From assembly GCF_003173055.1 (NCBI RefSeq), contig NZ_QGLF01000002.1, forward strand, positions 322 to 64,321: DNA of 64,000 nt, given 5' to 3'. Source of the DNA: Zavarzinia compransoris (GTDB lineage: Bacteria > Pseudomonadota > Alphaproteobacteria > Zavarziniales > Zavarziniaceae). Positions 27,272 to 36,493 of this stretch are shown in pieces; position 1 is the first letter of the stretch; the number at the start of each line of letters is the position of its first letter. Made by a program: the position numbers and the translations under genes. The notes beneath the pieces were generated by a model. That model made no database searches, was not told the origin of the DNA, and saw nothing but the letters and a program-made list of their open reading frames with translations.

Positions 27272-28303
27272 CTACCCCTTCTGCTGCAGGATTCGACGGA
27301 GAATAGGCATATAGTGATCGAGAATCATGGCTCCCACCATGGGACACAACAATCCGGCAGCGACTCCCACTGTAGCTCCGGTCAGCGCTACGCTGGATGA
27401 AGGGTGTGGGGCCAGACGGCCAAGAATATTTAGGGCTGCATTTTGAAAGAGAATATGGAACAGGAGGATGCTCATGGTGTGGCGGCCGACACGCGTTAGA
27501 AAAGAGGCGAGTATCTCCGTGGACGCTACCAACTGTCCCAGCATCAGGACCATAATGGCTCCAGCAACTCCGCCGATCATTGCAAGCAGGTAGGGGGACA
27601 TCACGCGCATGTTGAGGTCCGTGCGCGCCCCCAAAATGAATACACTGACAGTTGCGAGAATGGAAATGACAAGAAGCGCCCACATCGGGACATGCGCCAA
27701 TAGACGATTGCTGGCAACCAAGTGCCCTACGAGGCAAAAGAGTAGGGCTACCGGAACAAGGTCAATGTTCCAGATCCAGCCAAGCGATCCTGCGACCCCC
27801 GGTCGGCGCAGCATCTCGACTGGCGGATCAGGCAATTGCAACGCGCCATACGCCAGCAGCAAGATTATGGCCAGATCAATACATTTGGCCATCAAGCCTA
27901 GATTTCGCTGCCATCTCCCAACAATCCATTGAGCTGACAGGAGCGTGAGGAAAAGAGCGGGCAGGAACCAGAGTTGAGACGATGACGACGTTGCCCCCGT
28001 ACCCCAGAGCACCCCGATAAACGCAAGCAGCGCATCCTCTTTACGTACCAGGGCTTTTACAAGCGAGAGAGCCGCGCCGAATAGAAGAAAAGGAGCAATA
28101 ATTCTAAAGAATAATTTATTAAAATCTACGCCATCTGGCTTAATAAGGAAACCGCTGATAAAAAAAAATGCCGCAACATGGAATAAAAATATAAAATTAA
28201 TTAAAGTAGGTGACATGTCAGCAAGAATTGGGTTGTGTCCAATGACCACTAGAAGCATCGCAATGCCGCGCGAGGTATCTAGACCAGGATTTCGCTCTAT
28301 CAT
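27272..28303 (-). CDS. Membrane acyltransferase (acyltransferase family 3)
   Basis: A protein of about 343 residues starting at ATG 28303 (MIERNPGLDTSRGIAMLLVV). It has the acyltransferase-3 signature at the N-terminus: an Arg after the first short segment, then the catalytic-type His in VIGHNPIL. About ten membrane helices follow. Such proteins O-acetylate or succinylate sugars of exported polysaccharides. GC content falls in its 5' part, as in the next gene upstream. It is followed closely by the polymerase gene. Confidence 0.87.
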   Translation of the reverse strand: MIERNPGLDTSRGIAMLLVVIGHNPILADMSPTLINFIFLFHVAAFFFISGFLIKPDGVDFNKLFFRIIAPFLLFGAALSLVKALVRKEDALLAFIGVLWGTGATSSSSQLWFLPALFLTLLSAQWIVGRWQRNLGLMAKCIDLAIILLLAYGALQLPDPPVEMLRRPGVAGSLGWIWNIDLVPVALLFCLVGHLVASNRLLAHVPMWALLVISILATVSVFILGARTDLNMRVMSPYLLAMIGGVAGAIMVLMLGQLVASTEILASFLTRVGRHTMSILLFHILFQNAALNILGRLAPHPSSSVALTGATVGVAAGLLCPMVGAMILDHYMPILRRILQQKG

Positions 28304-28383
28304 GACAAGGCACCTCAAAGCGCCAGTATTACGCGGGAGGTATGGAGCGCAAGCGTGCTCGGTGAGGCTGGACTCTCTTTGAC

Positions 28384-29454
28384 TTAGAATTTCAACGAAT
28401 TCAGCAAGAAATTTGAAGAAACCAGCCTTTCCTGCTCCAGAATTTTGTAAACCACATCATAATCTATCACATTTTTAGGAGGGAGGCTGCCAGCGTAGAT
28501 CATGCGGTCTATTAATCCCAGCTTCTTTAACAAGCTTGAAATTCTGTAATTTCCTCTTTCTTTATTTACTATGCAAACGAACTGTTTTCTGAAAATTATA
28601 GAAAATGCAACCCCATGGAATGATGTGGTTACGACGTAATCGGTACCGCTGAAAAGACCAAGAAATTTCTGAGGGGAGATGGCGGCGTATTTATTGAATA
28701 AATCGGCCTTTTCGATACTAGATGCAGAGAATATTATTTTGGGAATATTTATTTTTTTGGAAATAAATGTGGATAATTTTCTTGCCCATGTGTCTTTTTT
28801 TACTTGATAAACAAGAATATATTTTTCATCTTGCGTTCGTGAAATAATATTGTTAAAGACAGATGAATCGACTAATAATGTTGGGTCAAGTACTGTTCTT
28901 ACTTCGCAGTACGCTAATTTCTGTATCTTGTCCTGCAAAATATCCTCTCGAACACCGATGGATGAAAATTTCTGCAGTTCGGTTTGATGCGTAGAGAGTT
29001 CGACGGAATCGTCCTCTCTATCGACCTCCATACTTGCAGCATAGGCTATAATCTTTGATTCTTCTCTTCGATCAAAATTTCCAAAGAAAACTGGATCTCC
29101 ATTTGTGATCGTCGAATTCCATATTTGATCACTACCCAACACAAAGAAATCATATTCTTTTTTGAATGCACCATTAAAATATTTTATCGATGATAGAACT
29201 AGATTGTTATTAATAAATTTTTCGAATCTTTTGTGTTTTATAAATCTTTGGGGGAAGAGGATAACCCCGCCTATCAGGCTGCGCAAATTCTTGTAAGCGG
29301 CGAAAGGTTCATATGGATAAATCAAGTAGTCAGGTCGATAATCGATTATCTCGACTTGATATCCGTTTTCACTCAAGAAATTTTGAAGCGCATACGCTTG
29401 CAACACTGCGCCATGGTTGTGCGCGCAATGGAAGGTAAGTATCCCGATCTTCAT
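28384..29454 (-). CDS. Polysaccharide pyruvyl transferase family protein
   Basis: A 356-residue protein with the family start MKIGILTFHCAHNHGAVLQAYALQ. Internal motifs are LGSDQIWNSTIT, YAASMEVDR, VLDPTLLVD and TSFHGVAFSIIF, all typical of this family. These enzymes usually add ketal pyruvate to a sugar, giving the polymer negative charge. The gene is clearly more AT-rich than its neighbours and uses AT-ending codons, a sign of separate acquisition. It sits in the minus-strand assembly operon upstream of the acyltransferase. Confidence 0.9.
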   Translation of the reverse strand: MKIGILTFHCAHNHGAVLQAYALQNFLSENGYQVEIIDYRPDYLIYPYEPFAAYKNLRSLIGGVILFPQRFIKHKRFEKFINNNLVLSSIKYFNGAFKKEYDFFVLGSDQIWNSTITNGDPVFFGNFDRREESKIIAYAASMEVDREDDSVELSTHQTELQKFSSIGVREDILQDKIQKLAYCEVRTVLDPTLLVDSSVFNNIISRTQDEKYILVYQVKKDTWARKLSTFISKKINIPKIIFSASSIEKADLFNKYAAISPQKFLGLFSGTDYVVTTSFHGVAFSIIFRKQFVCIVNKERGNYRISSLLKKLGLIDRMIYAGSLPPKNVIDYDVVYKILEQERLVSSNFLLNSLKF

Positions 29455-29574
29455 TTCTTCTCCCCGAAAAGATATTTTAAGGAAACTCTAATTTGGTTGG
29501 GCTGCATCAGGGGACTACCGCAACGGGGGGCATGAAGGTTGGCCCTAGGATTTCCAACTGTGGCTCCACCCACG

Positions 29575-30501
29575 TCATAACATGATGGCTGGCCAAGTCG
29601 CACGCTGATTGCGTGGTGAAATTAGAAGAACATGCAGCCAGTGATCCATGGCGAGCTTGATCAGGGTACGCTTGCGCTTTTGCCGTCGGAGCGCCCTCAG
29701 GAGCTGGAGTGCTGCCCAAAAGAGCCGCAGTCGCCCGCTTACGCGACTGCCATCTGGCCGAACGGCATCATAAGGCACCAAACGCAAACGTGGTATTCTT
29801 GCTCGATGTAACGCTACTTCAATATCCGAATGGTAGTCGCGTCCCCCAACAAAACCGTTCTCTGACATCCGTGCGCCAACAGGCTCTGTGTGCGTGACAG
29901 GCCAAGCGTCAATGACCGCAAAATCATCGGGTGTTTCGAAAACAAGATTGCACCATACGAGATCAATACCGCTTTCGAGACCGCTTTCGTAAAGTGGGAA
30001 AATTTGCCGCAAGGCTTCACGATGAAAAATAGGGCACATCATTTCAATAAAATTAACATGACGCAGCAGAAATTTTGGTTGCTGAAGAAGTCCAGCATAT
30101 GAGGAATAACTACTCCAGCCTAATGCTGGTTGTGAAATTTTCAATTTCCATTCACGAGCGACGGAAAAAAAGCCATCGATCGTCTCTGTATTTGCAAGGA
30201 CATCCTCATCCATAAGGCAAATATAGTCATAGTGATCAATCAATTCAGCATGATCACGCAGGAACCCTGCATAGCCGGCCACCTTGGGGCCAGGACGATG
30301 CTCAAAAAAAAGTCCTGGGCCAGACTCCGGCGACACGTCCGGATCATAGGCGCTCAAGAAAATATCATACCCTCGCATCCCTAAGGCCAAGGGCACGGTC
30401 CATTCTCGATGAAGACTACGCTTTCCTATTCTGGAGACGATAAGTCCGCGCTCGACAATCTCTGAAATCGCTCCGGTATTCTCCATGGTATCTCCACTCA
30501 T
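29575..30501 (-). CDS. DUF707-like putative glycosyltransferase
   Basis: A 308-residue soluble protein. The core YICLMDEDVLANTETIDGFFSVAREWKLKISQPAL... matches the pattern of DUF707 proteins, which resemble GT-A enzymes with an acidic DEDV in place of a DXD site. Then come HVNFIEMMCPIFHREAL and ESGIDLVWCNLV. A sugar-transfer role is inferred from fold-like motifs and the locus. The start may be 30501 or the ATG five codons later. Base composition is AT-richer than the host genes. The second IS mosaic begins about 130 bp upstream. Confidence 0.6.
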   Translation of the reverse strand: MSGDTMENTGAISEIVERGLIVSRIGKRSLHREWTVPLALGMRGYDIFLSAYDPDVSPESGPGLFFEHRPGPKVAGYAGFLRDHAELIDHYDYICLMDEDVLANTETIDGFFSVAREWKLKISQPALGWSSYSSYAGLLQQPKFLLRHVNFIEMMCPIFHREALRQIFPLYESGLESGIDLVWCNLVFETPDDFAVIDAWPVTHTEPVGARMSENGFVGGRDYHSDIEVALHRARIPRLRLVPYDAVRPDGSRVSGRLRLFWAALQLLRALRRQKRKRTLIKLAMDHWLHVLLISPRNQRATWPAIML

Positions 30502-30896
30502 GGGGCATTCCTCTTCGAGATAAAGAAGACAGAATTTGTATTTGTGAAGTCAAGCCCGTTAAGCGCCCTCACTGAGGCTTCTATCCTGGATCCCACTGTA
30601 ACGGAAAGCGACAGATCAAAGGTCACACGGACGCCTCGAACAATCCCTTTGCGGTTGACGGCTGCGAAGAAGGTCTGATGGTTCTCGGCTTTTGGGGCTG
30701 ATCCGCCCCTGTGCTCTTATTCAGGCCACCGGCCGCCGATGCTCCACCAGCCAGATGTAGCGCCTGATGTTGTAGGCGAGGATGGCCAGGGCAATCTTCG
30801 TGGTGGTCCTGGCGATGCCGATGGTCCGGACCACGAGGCCGAAGGCATGTTTCTGATGGGCGAAGACACCTTCCACGGCAGAACGCACCTTCGATC

Positions 30897-31365
30897 GTAA
30901 GCGGTGTCCGCGTCACACCTTGCCTTTGAAGTTCCAGGGCATGAGTTCGTCGATGCGGCTTTGCTTATGGCCGTTGACGATGGCGGCGAGCGTGGCGGCC
31001 AGATAGGCAAACGGATCAACGGTATCAGCTTGCAGGTCTCGACCAGGGAAGCGATGACGGCCCAGTTCTCGGCACCGGCGTCATGTCCGGCGAAGAGTGC
31101 ATTCTTGCGATTGAGGGCGATCGGACGGATCGTGCGCTCAACCGTGTTGCTGTCGACTTCGATGCGGCCGTCGGCCAGGAACAGGCAGAGCCCGTACCAA
31201 TAGCGGGCGAGATAGCCCAGGGCCTCGCCGAGCGGTGATTTCGTCGAACAGCGGGCATGGTGATGGGCGAGTCAAGCCTCGAACTCGGCCACGAGCGGTG
31301 CCGATCTTTCGCCCCTGGCGGCCAGGCGTTGGTCGGGGGCAAGGCCCCGGATCCCGGCCTGGGAG
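30897..31365 (-). pseudogene. tnpC: IS66 tnpC 3' fragment with right inverted repeat
   Basis: Read on the minus strand, it encodes the C-terminal part of IS66 transposase: LGYLARYWYGLCLFLADGRIE, then IRPIALNRKNALFAGHDAGAEN, the tail region DELMPWNFKGKV and a stop. The IS66 end GTAAGCGGTGTCCGCG starts at 30897. It is broken by IS21 at 31366 and contains internal stops. It is the complementary part to the tnpC 5' part at 4.85-6.7 kb, though from a separate insertion event judging by orientation. Confidence 0.8.
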
Positions 31366-32118
31366 TGTTGATGCCGGAGCAATTCTCCCCAGAAGTGCCG
31401 TTTGAATCTTCCCCAGTTTGAGGTGCCTCGCCGGTCTTCCGGGGCGCGCCCCGGAAGACCGGCGGCGCGATGTTGCCGATGCTCCTCCCGATGGTCGGGA
31501 GGGCGCTTCGGTGATCAAGCTCGGAGAGAGATGGTGATGATCCTGGATTTGCATCGACAAGGCCTGTCGGTGTCGGTGATCGCCCGACAGACCGGCACTG
31601 ATCGCAAGACGGAGCGCAAGTACATCGACCGCGGCATGGAGGCACCCGCCTATGGACCACGGCAGCCGCACCGCACGGTGATCGACCCCTTTGCCGCCTA
31701 CCTGCGCGAGCGCGTGGCAGCCTATCCCGGCCTGTCCGGCCGGCGGCTGTTCCGGGAGTTGAAGGATCGTGGCTACGCCGGTGGCTACACCGCCGTGACC
31801 GGCTTCCTCCGCGATATCCGGCCCGCACCGCAGCCGGGCTACGAGGTGCGCTTCGAGACGGCTCCCGGCGAACAGGCGCAGGTCGATTTCGCCCAATTCC
31901 GGGTGGTCTTTGCCGATGAGCCGATGACCCCGCGGATCGTTTGGCTGTTTTCCATGGTGCTCGGCTACAGCCGCCTGATCTGGGCGCGCTTCGTCCTGCA
32001 CCAGGATCTGCCGACAGTTCTGCGCTGCCATTCCGCCGCCTTCGAAGCCATTGGCGGCGTGCCGCGCGAGATCCTTTACGACCGCATGAAGACGGCGGTC
32101 ACCGACGAGGGCGATGCC
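31366..32118 (+). mobile_element. istA: IS21-family left part with truncated istA
   Basis: It starts with the IS21-like end TGTTGATGCCGGAGC at 31366. istA begins at ATG 31531 (MVMILDLHRQGLS) and includes the HTH and the first catalytic Asp region (EQAQVDFAQFRVVF), then FEAIGGVPREILYDRMKTAV. Near 32118 the sequence switches to IS5 DNA, adding a foreign tail (ALRAIGPLQHRHQPG). The catalytic Glu and istB are missing, so it is dead. It runs opposite to the matching fragment at 4401-4849. Confidence 0.82.
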
Positions 32119-32325
32119 GCCCTTCGCGCCATCGGACCGCTTCAGCACCGCCACCAGCCGGGGCCGGAAGACCTCGAAATCCACCATGACGCACCCCGTC
32201 GTGAACACAAGCCTATGGAATCATGAAACCGGCAAGGCGGCTTTGGTTTTTAGAGGCGTCCGAGCGTCGTCCCTCATCCCGGGTCCTTACGGCATTTCAG
32301 TCACAGCCTATGATTTTCATGATGC

Positions 32326-33841
32326 TCAATAGGCGCCCTGTCTGCGAAGAACAACCCTTACCGTTTTCAGTAGAATGACGACATCGTACCAGAGGGTCCA
32401 GTTCTGAACATAAATGCGATCAAGTTCCACACGGCGGCCATAATCGACATCGTTGCGTCCGCTGACTTGCCAAAGACCAGTAATGCCCGGTTTCAGTGCC
32501 AAGTAGAAACTTTTGCTGAGACCATAGCGATCAAGCTCAGCTTCAACAACGGGGCGTGGCCCAACCAAGCTCATCTCTCCGCGCAAGACATTAAACAATT
32601 GAGGCAGTTCGTCGAGACTCGAGCGCCGGAGAAAATTCCCGATTGGGGTGATGCGGGGGTCGTTTTTCAACTTATAGTCACGATTCCATTCTTCTCGGGC
32701 GGCCGGGTCGCTTGCCAGCAACGTCTCCAGAACCTGGGCCGAATTCGTGACCATCGAACGGAACTTGAGGCACCTGAAACGTTCGCCATTCTGTCCGATG
32801 CGCCAATGGCCATATAGCATGGGGCCGCCGTCACGCCTGACCACCAAGCCAATCGCGAGAAGAACCGGGCTTAGGGCGGCGATCAAAGCCAGTGACCCCA
32901 TTATATCCAAAAGCCGCTTGCAGAAACGGGGGAGGGGCCGCGCGAAATTGTCTTGGGTGTGCAGTACAACCATCTGGCTCGAGTGATGATGGCTCATCGC
33001 CATACCCTGTATGGGTATCCCCTTGAACTGCGCAACGATGTCAACCGCCGTCAGCTTTGCCGAGAGCAGGCGGGCAACCTCGCTATCGGTTTCAAGCCTC
33101 TCAGGCGGCAGGGCAATGACGATGTGATACCGGTCGCTGCCGCACAGCCGATCAACGATCTGCGAAGTGAAGGGGATGGTGGGGATGCAGCCATCGCTCT
33201 GCCGTGAGTGCGATCGCTCGGCGGGGCCCGCATCGACTACGAACGCGATGTCAGCCCCGCTCGCCACATCGCCCTGGAGCGCGGACGCGATATCGATTGC
33301 GTTTTGTCCCACGCCAATAACCACGGTAGGGGAGCGGAACAGGCCCAAGCCATCCAAGAGCAGCATGAGGCCGTAGCGAACTGACCAGAACAGGAGAAAA
33401 AAGGCGCCCCATGATAATGGCGGCAAAAAAAACAGCCGAGGGGAACCAGCATTGGCTAGAAGCGCTATGTCCGTCAGCGCACCAAAGCAGAAAAACTGGA
33501 ATGAAACCCTCATGCCCTCGAGAAGGGGGCGCCGGCATCGAGCATCGATCTTCGCCAGATACAGAACACCGGCAATGGCGAGCACAACGAAATGGTCAAC
33601 AGCGAGTGGGGGGGGGGGGGGCTGCCCCACCGCCGCCAATCCCCAGATCCATCGCCAAGATCAAGGCGGGATGGCGAACAGCAGCAGCACTGACGGCTAC
33701 GGCCAAAAGGCCGGAAAGCAGAATCGATAAGCGAGAGATCCGGGCGAAATAGGCGGGCTTGCGAAACTTCCGGATCAGTTCCCCGGTAAAAACAGCGTCT
33801 CCATCACTGCTCGCCGTCAGGCGCTCGGTCGTTAGCGACAT
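32326..33841 (-). pseudogene. Polyprenyl-phosphate sugar-1-phosphate transferase, frameshifted
   Basis: This is the initiating transferase, which loads the first sugar phosphate onto undecaprenyl phosphate. The N-terminal frame (ATG 33841, MSLTTERLTASSDGDAV, first membrane helices) is broken at a C14 run (plus-strand G run 33608-33621). The rest continues one base out of frame: four helices, then the bacterial sugar transferase domain with KRLLDIMGSLALI, LKFRSMVTNS, RRSSLDELPQLFNVLRGEMS and VGPRPVVEAEL. Removing one base gives a 504-residue protein of normal length. It may be a phase-variable gene, a true mutant or a sequencing error. It is needed for the whole locus. Confidence 0.85.
33608..33621 (+). 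repeat. 14-base G homopolymer inside the sugar transferase gene
   Basis: An uninterrupted run of 14 G, read as C on the gene strand, encoding a short Pro tract between membrane helices 1 and 2. One unit more or less switches the reading frame. It is the longest homopolymer I noticed in the window. Confidence 0.9.
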
Positions 33842-34310
33842 ATACCCTCACTCCCCTAAGCGACGGGACGAAAGGTAGCACGCTGAATTCGCCCCTAACG
33901 GGCAAACTCCACCATTATGATGATTTCCATTGAGGTGCTGCGCCGCGACTAAACCACGGCAATAGATCGGACTGCCAGCATGGGCCGGTCACGCGAATGT
34001 AACGCAGGCGGGTTCATGTCCTCAGTACAAAATCGGGTGCTGCCCATTCAGGATTTGCAATTATAAATTGCTGCCAGTCCATATGGGGAGTTTTTAATCC
34101 ACTTGTTGATGCTGTGTATATACGCCTCGATCTCGAATGTAATAAAAGATGGTTTTCTCAGAATATTTTATTATGATTTTATCATATCTCCGGAATTGCC
34201 TCCATTTACTGGCTGAGCGATAGTGAGGCGCCTTCTTTATTCTTCGGGTGATGGGTCGATATAGGCACAGATGGAGCGCGAGGCGCCTCACGCCGCTAAA
34301 TGCACCCATT
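33842..34310. promoter_or_regulatory. AT-rich non-coding region upstream of the sugar transferase
   Basis: About 470 bp without a gene between divergent starts. It is AT-richer than surrounding genes, especially 34050-34200. A short inverted repeat GCAATT-ATA-AATTGC lies near 34059. Promoters for the minus-strand transferase and the plus-strand small membrane protein are expected here. Confidence 0.35.
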
Positions 34311-34616
34311 ATGAAAGCTTTAAGCGTCATTCGCTATCATGGCCTCATTCCGAGCATGGAGGCAGGGATGCTTACGATTGTCGCCGTTACAGCCAGCCTC
34401 GCGGGCCTCGCCGCGGGCCGGTTTCTGTCGTGCAAGGCATGGGTCGCGCTGACGCTGGTGATCGGGGGAATGCTCCCGCTCGCCGAAATCGCTTGTGGCG
34501 CATCGGCACTGTCAATGACTGTACGAGCTGGCGTCGCTATCGCGATGTTTCAGCTCTCGGCTCTCCTAATCACCGCCATGACCCACAATCAAACTGCCAC
34601 GGCGGTGCGGGGGTAG
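34311..34616 (+). CDS. Small membrane protein of unknown function
   Basis: A protein of about 101 residues with three hydrophobic stretches: LTIVAVTASLAGLAAGRFL, WVALTLVIGGMLPLAEIA and VAIAMFQLSALLITAM. The start could be ATG 34311 or 34356. No family was recognised. It lies in the polysaccharide locus, convergent with the next gene. Confidence 0.5.
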   Translation: MKALSVIRYHGLIPSMEAGMLTIVAVTASLAGLAAGRFLSCKAWVALTLVIGGMLPLAEIACGASALSMTVRAGVAIAMFQLSALLITAMTHNQTATAVRG

Positions 34617-34640
34617 ATTTCCACCGTCAATCGGCTTGAG

Positions 34641-35162
34641 TCATTTCAGCCGCTTAATCGTCATGGCGCTATCATCTGCTCGGGCTGAGGTTGACCGATC
34701 CTCAACGAGCAGTAACCAGTCCTCGCCCCTGATAGCGGTAAGGTCTATACTCTCCCTGGCCCCCGCCCGCTCCCGCCAGCCACGCAGTCGCGATCGCGCA
34801 GCCGATGCTTGTTCAGGCTCGCTGGTGATGTTGGCTTCCTTCAGGCCGAGGGCAAATCCTTCCAGCAAAATCCGCAGCAGCGCTTCCTGATCCTGTGCAG
34901 TCGTCGCCAAGCGAACTCGCTGACATAGAACAGAGAGGGACCGATCGTCGGCATCCAATGTCGCGATTGAGGCCTGCCCGTCCTGACGATGCTTCACCGA
35001 TGGGATTTCGGGAAAAGTGACCTGATAGGGGCACGGTGGCAGGGTGACAGCAGATCCGATGGCGCCTTCGCCTCGGGCAGCATGTGCCGTCAGGGTCTGG
35101 CCGAAAACGAGTAGGGAAACGAGGAAAACCACACTCGCCGGCGGTCGAGCAGAAAACGGCAT
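34641..35162 (-). CDS. Secreted hypothetical protein
   Basis: A 173-residue protein with a signal peptide (SVVFLVSLLVFGQTLTAHA). The mature part contains two Cys and a segment GWRERAGARESIDLTAIRGEDWLLLVEDRS that resembles small periplasmic proteins with one beta-sheet. No family was assigned. ATG 35162 was chosen over the longer frame to give a normal signal. It lies about 70 bp downstream of the transglutaminase-like protease on the same strand and may be co-transcribed. Confidence 0.6.
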   Translation of the reverse strand: MPFSARPPASVVFLVSLLVFGQTLTAHAARGEGAIGSAVTLPPCPYQVTFPEIPSVKHRQDGQASIATLDADDRSLSVLCQRVRLATTAQDQEALLRILLEGFALGLKEANITSEPEQASAARSRLRGWRERAGARESIDLTAIRGEDWLLLVEDRSTSARADDSAMTIKRLK

Positions 35163-35229
35163 ACACCACTCCACCCGTTCCAGGTCTGTTGCGGGACATG
35201 ACGTCTATAGCATAGAAGCATTGGGGCAA

Positions 35230-35850
35230 TCATGAAGCGTTGGCGAAATTCGGCCTGCGCATGGCCGCGAAGGACTTCACGATATCCACGTTGACCCAGA
35301 CCAATGGGTTGGCGCGGCTCTGGATCGCGGTAAAGGAGTAGCCGCTAGCATCCCAAGTCACCATCTTGTTGGTCATATTGTCGAGCACATAGTCGGTGTT
35401 CTCAATGGTGACGACCAGTACTGCGTGGGTTCCCGACTTCAAGCCATAGACCAAGGCGAGGCGCATGGCTGACCGATCATAACCTTTCGAAATCATCAGT
35501 TTCATTTTGGCCAGGGCTATATCCTCACAATCGCCAGAGCCATTGGATGGCGACCAGTAATCCTCCTGGCCGAACTTGACTTGATCCGAAACATAGCGAG
35601 TCTGCCGATTGACCGTATAATTCACGTCATCAGCGACGGTGAAATCGATCGGCTTCCCTGTGATGGCTGTCGGGCTGGGGATATCGCACAACTCCGGCAT
35701 CTCGAAGCAGGCCGCAGCAAACCCCTCCGGCGCTGCAGCGATCGGCCCCTCGACCAACACTTCATCAGCCCTGGCGACCGCGACAGTGGCCATGAGGATG
35801 CAGGAAGCCTGCAGCAGAAGAAGGATGGCGGTCCGGAGTGGCGAGAACAT
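35230..35850 (-). CDS. Transglutaminase-like cysteine protease (BTLCP/LapG-like)
   Basis: A 206-residue periplasmic protein with a signal peptide (AILLLLQASCILMATVAVARA). The catalytic triad of bacterial transglutaminase-like cysteine proteinases is visible: Cys in NGSGDCEDIALAKMKLM, His in KSGTHAVLVV and Asp in TDYVLDNM. Family members such as LapG cleave surface adhesins and so control biofilm. No LapA-like adhesin or LapD sensor is present in the window. It occurs with polysaccharide genes in several alphaproteobacteria, so it may process a surface protein. Confidence 0.85.
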   Translation of the reverse strand: MFSPLRTAILLLLQASCILMATVAVARADEVLVEGPIAAAPEGFAAACFEMPELCDIPSPTAITGKPIDFTVADDVNYTVNRQTRYVSDQVKFGQEDYWSPSNGSGDCEDIALAKMKLMISKGYDRSAMRLALVYGLKSGTHAVLVVTIENTDYVLDNMTNKMVTWDASGYSFTAIQSRANPLVWVNVDIVKSFAAMRRPNFANAS

Positions 35851-36157
35851 GATCGACCTCGTTGGCTACGAGATAGATCGTAAATTAAAACCGTTTTGGA
35901 TGTATTAACACCCAAAGCGGTTATTGGGCCAATCTCGATCCCTCAACCAATCCCGCGGTTAGGCGCATATAAGCGGTGGGAAAGAGAACGAAGCGGACCG
36001 TCGTCACCGAATTTTGGTGAAATTTTCCGGTCTGAAAGGGGGCTGGCTGTGAAAGCCCCCAGCTCTAGACGGGAAGAGTCTCTGATCGCCGTTCTTCCCC
36101 TTCGTCGCCGAGTGATGGTAAGCATAACGGTTCGCGATCCGTCGTCAGCGGGGCGGG

Positions 36158-36493
36158 TCAGCGCCTCAATTTTAGAAGCCAGTGAGCGGCCGCACATCCA
36201 ATGGCTGCGCCAATAGTCGAGGCTAACCAATTGTCGAGCCGGGGTCCTCTGCCGGGGATGAGGAACTGGCACAATTCAAGCAGCCCAGAGATGGCAAACA
36301 TTAGAACCACAGTTGGCCAGAAGCTGATCCTCGGCCACGAGAGCTTAACGAAAAAGGTCGCCCCCGCGAACGCCAGGATATGCTCGAAATTGCCCGACGC
36401 CCCAGTGTGTGGTCGTAGGTTACCGGGTAGCAATGATAGTACTGCAATTGCCAGCAAGCAGGACACTGCGACAGAGCGCAAAGCGAGGCGCAT
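36158..36493 (-). CDS. VanZ-like membrane protein
   Basis: A 111-residue protein with four hydrophobic segments: VAVSCLLAIAVLSLLPG, FEHILAFAGATFFV, WPTVVLMFAISGLLELCQF and LASTIGAAIGCAAAHWLL. The pattern LLPG...FEHILAF...ELCQFLIPGR...DNWLAST matches VanZ family proteins. The function of such stand-alone proteins is unknown; they are often linked to exopolysaccharide and exosortase loci. The gap at 35851-36157 before it holds no gene. Confidence 0.78.
   Translation of the reverse strand: MRLALRSVAVSCLLAIAVLSLLPGNLRPHTGASGNFEHILAFAGATFFVKLSWPRISFWPTVVLMFAISGLLELCQFLIPGRGPRLDNWLASTIGAAIGCAAAHWLLKLRR

Larger units (their letters stand above)
30629..32261 (-). mobile_element. Broken IS5-family copy holding IS66 and IS21 pieces
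   Basis: The ends match the intact IS5 copy at 5.2-6.5 kb: GGACGCCTCGAACAATCCC at 30629 and GGTTTTTAGAGGCGTCC at 32245-32261. The piece 30629-30896 encodes the transposase C-terminus (KHAFGLVVRTIG ... IRRYIWLVEHRRPVA). The piece 32118-32261 holds the transposase 5' end. An IS66 fragment and an IS21 fragment fill the middle. Flanks differ (ACAC and GAGC), so no target duplication remains. Confidence 0.8.
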
